Source of the DNA: an uncultured Oscillibacter sp.
GTDB taxonomy: Bacteria > Bacillota > Clostridia > Oscillospirales > Oscillospiraceae
DNA: 6,840 nucleotides
Direction of reading: 5' to 3'
Assembly (NCBI GenBank): GCA_900551885.1
Contig: URXS01000106.1
Span: 1 to 6,840, forward strand
Positions 5,929 through 6,840 of this stretch are shown piece after piece (positions within the stretch are counted from its first letter, which is position 1; each line of letters starts with the position of its first letter). The position numbers were made by a program, and so were the translations under genes. The notes under the pieces were generated by a model. The model made no database searches and was not told where the DNA came from. It worked only from the letters and a program-made list of their open reading frames with translations.

Positions 5929-6608
5929 CGGTCGGCCTCCTCTCTTGGGGTGATGCGCCGGGCCGCCACAATATCCGGGTGCTCAAAAATGGTGCGCACC
6001 GTTTCCCGGTGAATGGGCTGGTCCGCCTCCACGATGGTATAGGCGATTTTTCCCCGGTTTTCCCGGTACAGCCGCATAAAGGCGATATTCACGCCGCTTT
6101 CACTCAGCGTCTTGGTAATAAAGGCCACTACGCCGGGCTTATCGTACTGCTTCACCACGATGGTATCGTACTCGCCGGAAAGGTCGATCTCCACCCCATC
6201 CAGCTCCCGCAGGCGCACGCTGCCGCCCCCAATGGAAACCCCGGTAACATGCACGGAATGGCCATCCGCCCCCGCCAGGGTAATACCAACGGTATTGGGG
6301 TGGGGTACTTCGGTCGCGGTATCGATGCGGAAGCTGTACTGCAGCCCCCGCTCCTGTGCGATCTGGAAGGAATCCCGGATGCGCAGGTCATCCGGCGCAA
6401 AGCCCATTACACCGGCCAGCAAAGCGCGGTCGGTGCCGTGGCCGCGGTAGGTGTGCGCAAAGGAGCCATACAGCGTAAATTCCACCTTTTTGGCGCCCCC
6501 GTGGATGAGCCGGCCCGCAAGATAAGCGATGCGCAGCGCCCCGGCCGTGTGGGAGCTGGAAGGCCCGATCATATTGGGGCCGATGATATCAAAGATACCG
6601 GTTGACAT
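5925..6608 (-). CDS. sdaAB: L-serine dehydratase, iron-sulfur-dependent, beta subunit
   Basis: A 227-residue partner of SdaAA, of usual length. The N-terminal domain holds the signature IGPSSSHTAGALRIA (14-28) and GHGTDRALLAG (56-66), with GADGHSV further on. The C-terminal part is an ACT domain (about 148-222, beginning TIVVKQYDKPGVVAF), which in this family helps assembly or ligand control. The start is the ATG at 6608, with AAAGGAG about ten bases upstream. A longer open frame to 6704 would cover the predicted promoter and was not used. It is first in a two-gene operon and overlaps sdaAA by four bases (ATGA), consistent with equal subunit production. Confidence 0.94.
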   Translation of the reverse strand: MSTGIFDIIGPNMIGPSSSHTAGALRIAYLAGRLIHGGAKKVEFTLYGSFAHTYRGHGTDRALLAGVMGFAPDDLRIRDSFQIAQERGLQYSFRIDTATEVPHPNTVGITLAGADGHSVHVTGVSIGGGSVRLRELDGVEIDLSGEYDTIVVKQYDKPGVVAFITKTLSESGVNIAFMRLYRENRGKIAYTIVEADQPIHRETVRTIFEHPDIVAARRITPREEADR

Positions 6609-6628
6609 AAGGGAGGTTCTCCTTTCCC

Positions 6629-6642
6629 GCCCTCTAGGGGGC
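6629..6642. other. Short inverted repeat at the predicted sda transcription start
   Basis: GCCC (6629-6632) and GGGC (6639-6642) flank six bases; one wobble pair would extend the arms. It lies about 10 bp downstream of the sda -10, where it could be an operator half-pair or a small hairpin at the 5' end of the message. The arms are short, so chance is possible. Confidence 0.3.
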
Positions 6643-6651
6643 TCTATTCCC

Positions 6652-6660
6652 AGTATACCA
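6652..6660 (-). promoter_or_regulatory. Predicted sdaAB-sdaAA promoter (extended -10)
   Basis: On the minus strand TGG precedes TATACT, an extended -10 element. No good -35 is seen at 17-18 bp (TCCTTT at 6675-6680 is poor). Transcription would begin near 6645, giving a leader of about 37 bases before sdaAB. The extended -10 is of the same form as at the other predicted promoters here. A weak -35 is compatible with activator control. Confidence 0.6.
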
Positions 6661-6697
6661 CATTTTGCGGGGGAAAAGGAGAGGCGCAAAGGTTTTT

Positions 6698-6716
6698 TAT
6701 TCAATTTTCAAGGTGC
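6698..6716 (-). repeat. rrn-leader-like motif, right copy of the direct repeat
   Basis: This segment matches 23-41 at 16 of 19 bases in the same orientation. On the minus strand it contains GCACCTTGAAAATTGAAT, much like the pre-rRNA spacer motif of Firmicutes. Unlike the left copy, no strong promoter lies just upstream within the window. It may mark the edge of another stable-RNA unit or be a dispersed intergenic element. Confidence 0.5.
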
Positions 6717-6840
6717 GGTGGGAGGCAGGTTCCCGCTTAAGGCAGACCCCCAAATTGCCCGATGAGGTCTGCTGAGAAAATTTAGACCGGCGCCCCTGTT
6801 TGACCGGTGGGGCCGAAAGGCTCTCGATTTATTTGGTCGG
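6717..6840. other. Non-coding right end rich in inverted repeats, function unknown
   Basis: No convincing reading frame, ribosome binding site or tRNA/5S rRNA was found. Visible pairings include GCAGACC (6742-6748) with GGTCTGC (6766-6772), a CCCC/GGGG pairing at about 6793-6815, and a GCC-GAAA-GGC tetraloop hairpin at about 6813-6822. The density of pairing suggests a structured RNA or a leader of a gene beyond the right edge, on either strand. The element is cut by the window end, so no class is assigned. Confidence 0.35.

Noticed and set aside
6717..6840. tRNA, 5S rRNA or 6S RNA at the right end
   Set aside because: No cloverleaf or 5S pattern could be drawn. A faint resemblance to part of 6S RNA on the minus strand was not strong enough, and no terminator follows it.
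1..6840. CRISPR array, insertion sequence, phage or defence system
   Set aside because: No regularly spaced repeats, transposase, integrase, nuclease or toxin-antitoxin motifs were seen; all supported genes are ordinary metabolic, transport or regulatory families.

Overview
This window looks like chromosomal DNA from a moderately GC-rich, low-AT-bias Firmicute of the clostridial gut lineages (Oscillospiraceae/Ruminococcaceae type). The evidence is the AGGAGG-type ribosome binding sites before every gene, a TTG start on dapF, a two-subunit iron-sulfur serine dehydratase (sdaAB-sdaAA), and consensus sigma-A promoters with strong A-tracts. The genus cannot be fixed from this sequence. There is no sign of phage, insertion sequence, CRISPR or defence genes. 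It is a metabolic and transport neighbourhood beside what looks like the start of an rRNA operon.

Layout. Positions 1-211 have no protein gene. They hold two near-perfect minus-strand promoters in tandem, about 96 bp apart, firing off the left edge. Their leader carries a GCACCTTG motif resembling Firmicute rRNA leader and spacer sequence, so a 16S rRNA gene probably lies just outside. A strong terminator (212-243) ends putP, a minus-strand Na+/proline symporter gene (278-1798). The putP promoter lies upstream of it, flanked by a perfect 15-bp inverted repeat (1863-1898). A minus-strand TetR-family regulator follows (1986-2570). It is divergent from a plus-strand pair: dapF (2738-3580, a diaminopimelate-epimerase-type racemase) and a Na+-coupled DAACS-family amino-acid symporter (3642-4931). 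A 12-bp-stem terminator (4956-4983) separates this pair from the convergent sdaAB-sdaAA operon (5925-6608 and 5011-5928), whose reading frames overlap by ATGA. The last ~120 bases hold no recognisable gene but are rich in inverted repeats.

How the genes may work together. The theme is amino-acid uptake and use. PutP imports proline. The DAACS carrier lacks the arginine/aspartate pair used for acidic substrates and so probably takes a neutral amino acid. SdaAA/SdaAB turn L-serine into pyruvate and ammonia. The DapF-type enzyme either makes meso-diaminopimelate for lysine and cell wall, or is a related amino-acid racemase. The TetR regulator could control putP, itself or the divergent pair; the inverted repeat by putP is the best operator candidate. 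No wholly new system was found. The points most worth a second look are the altered transporter binding site, the putP inverted repeat, the tandem rrn-like promoters and the unexplained right-hand end.
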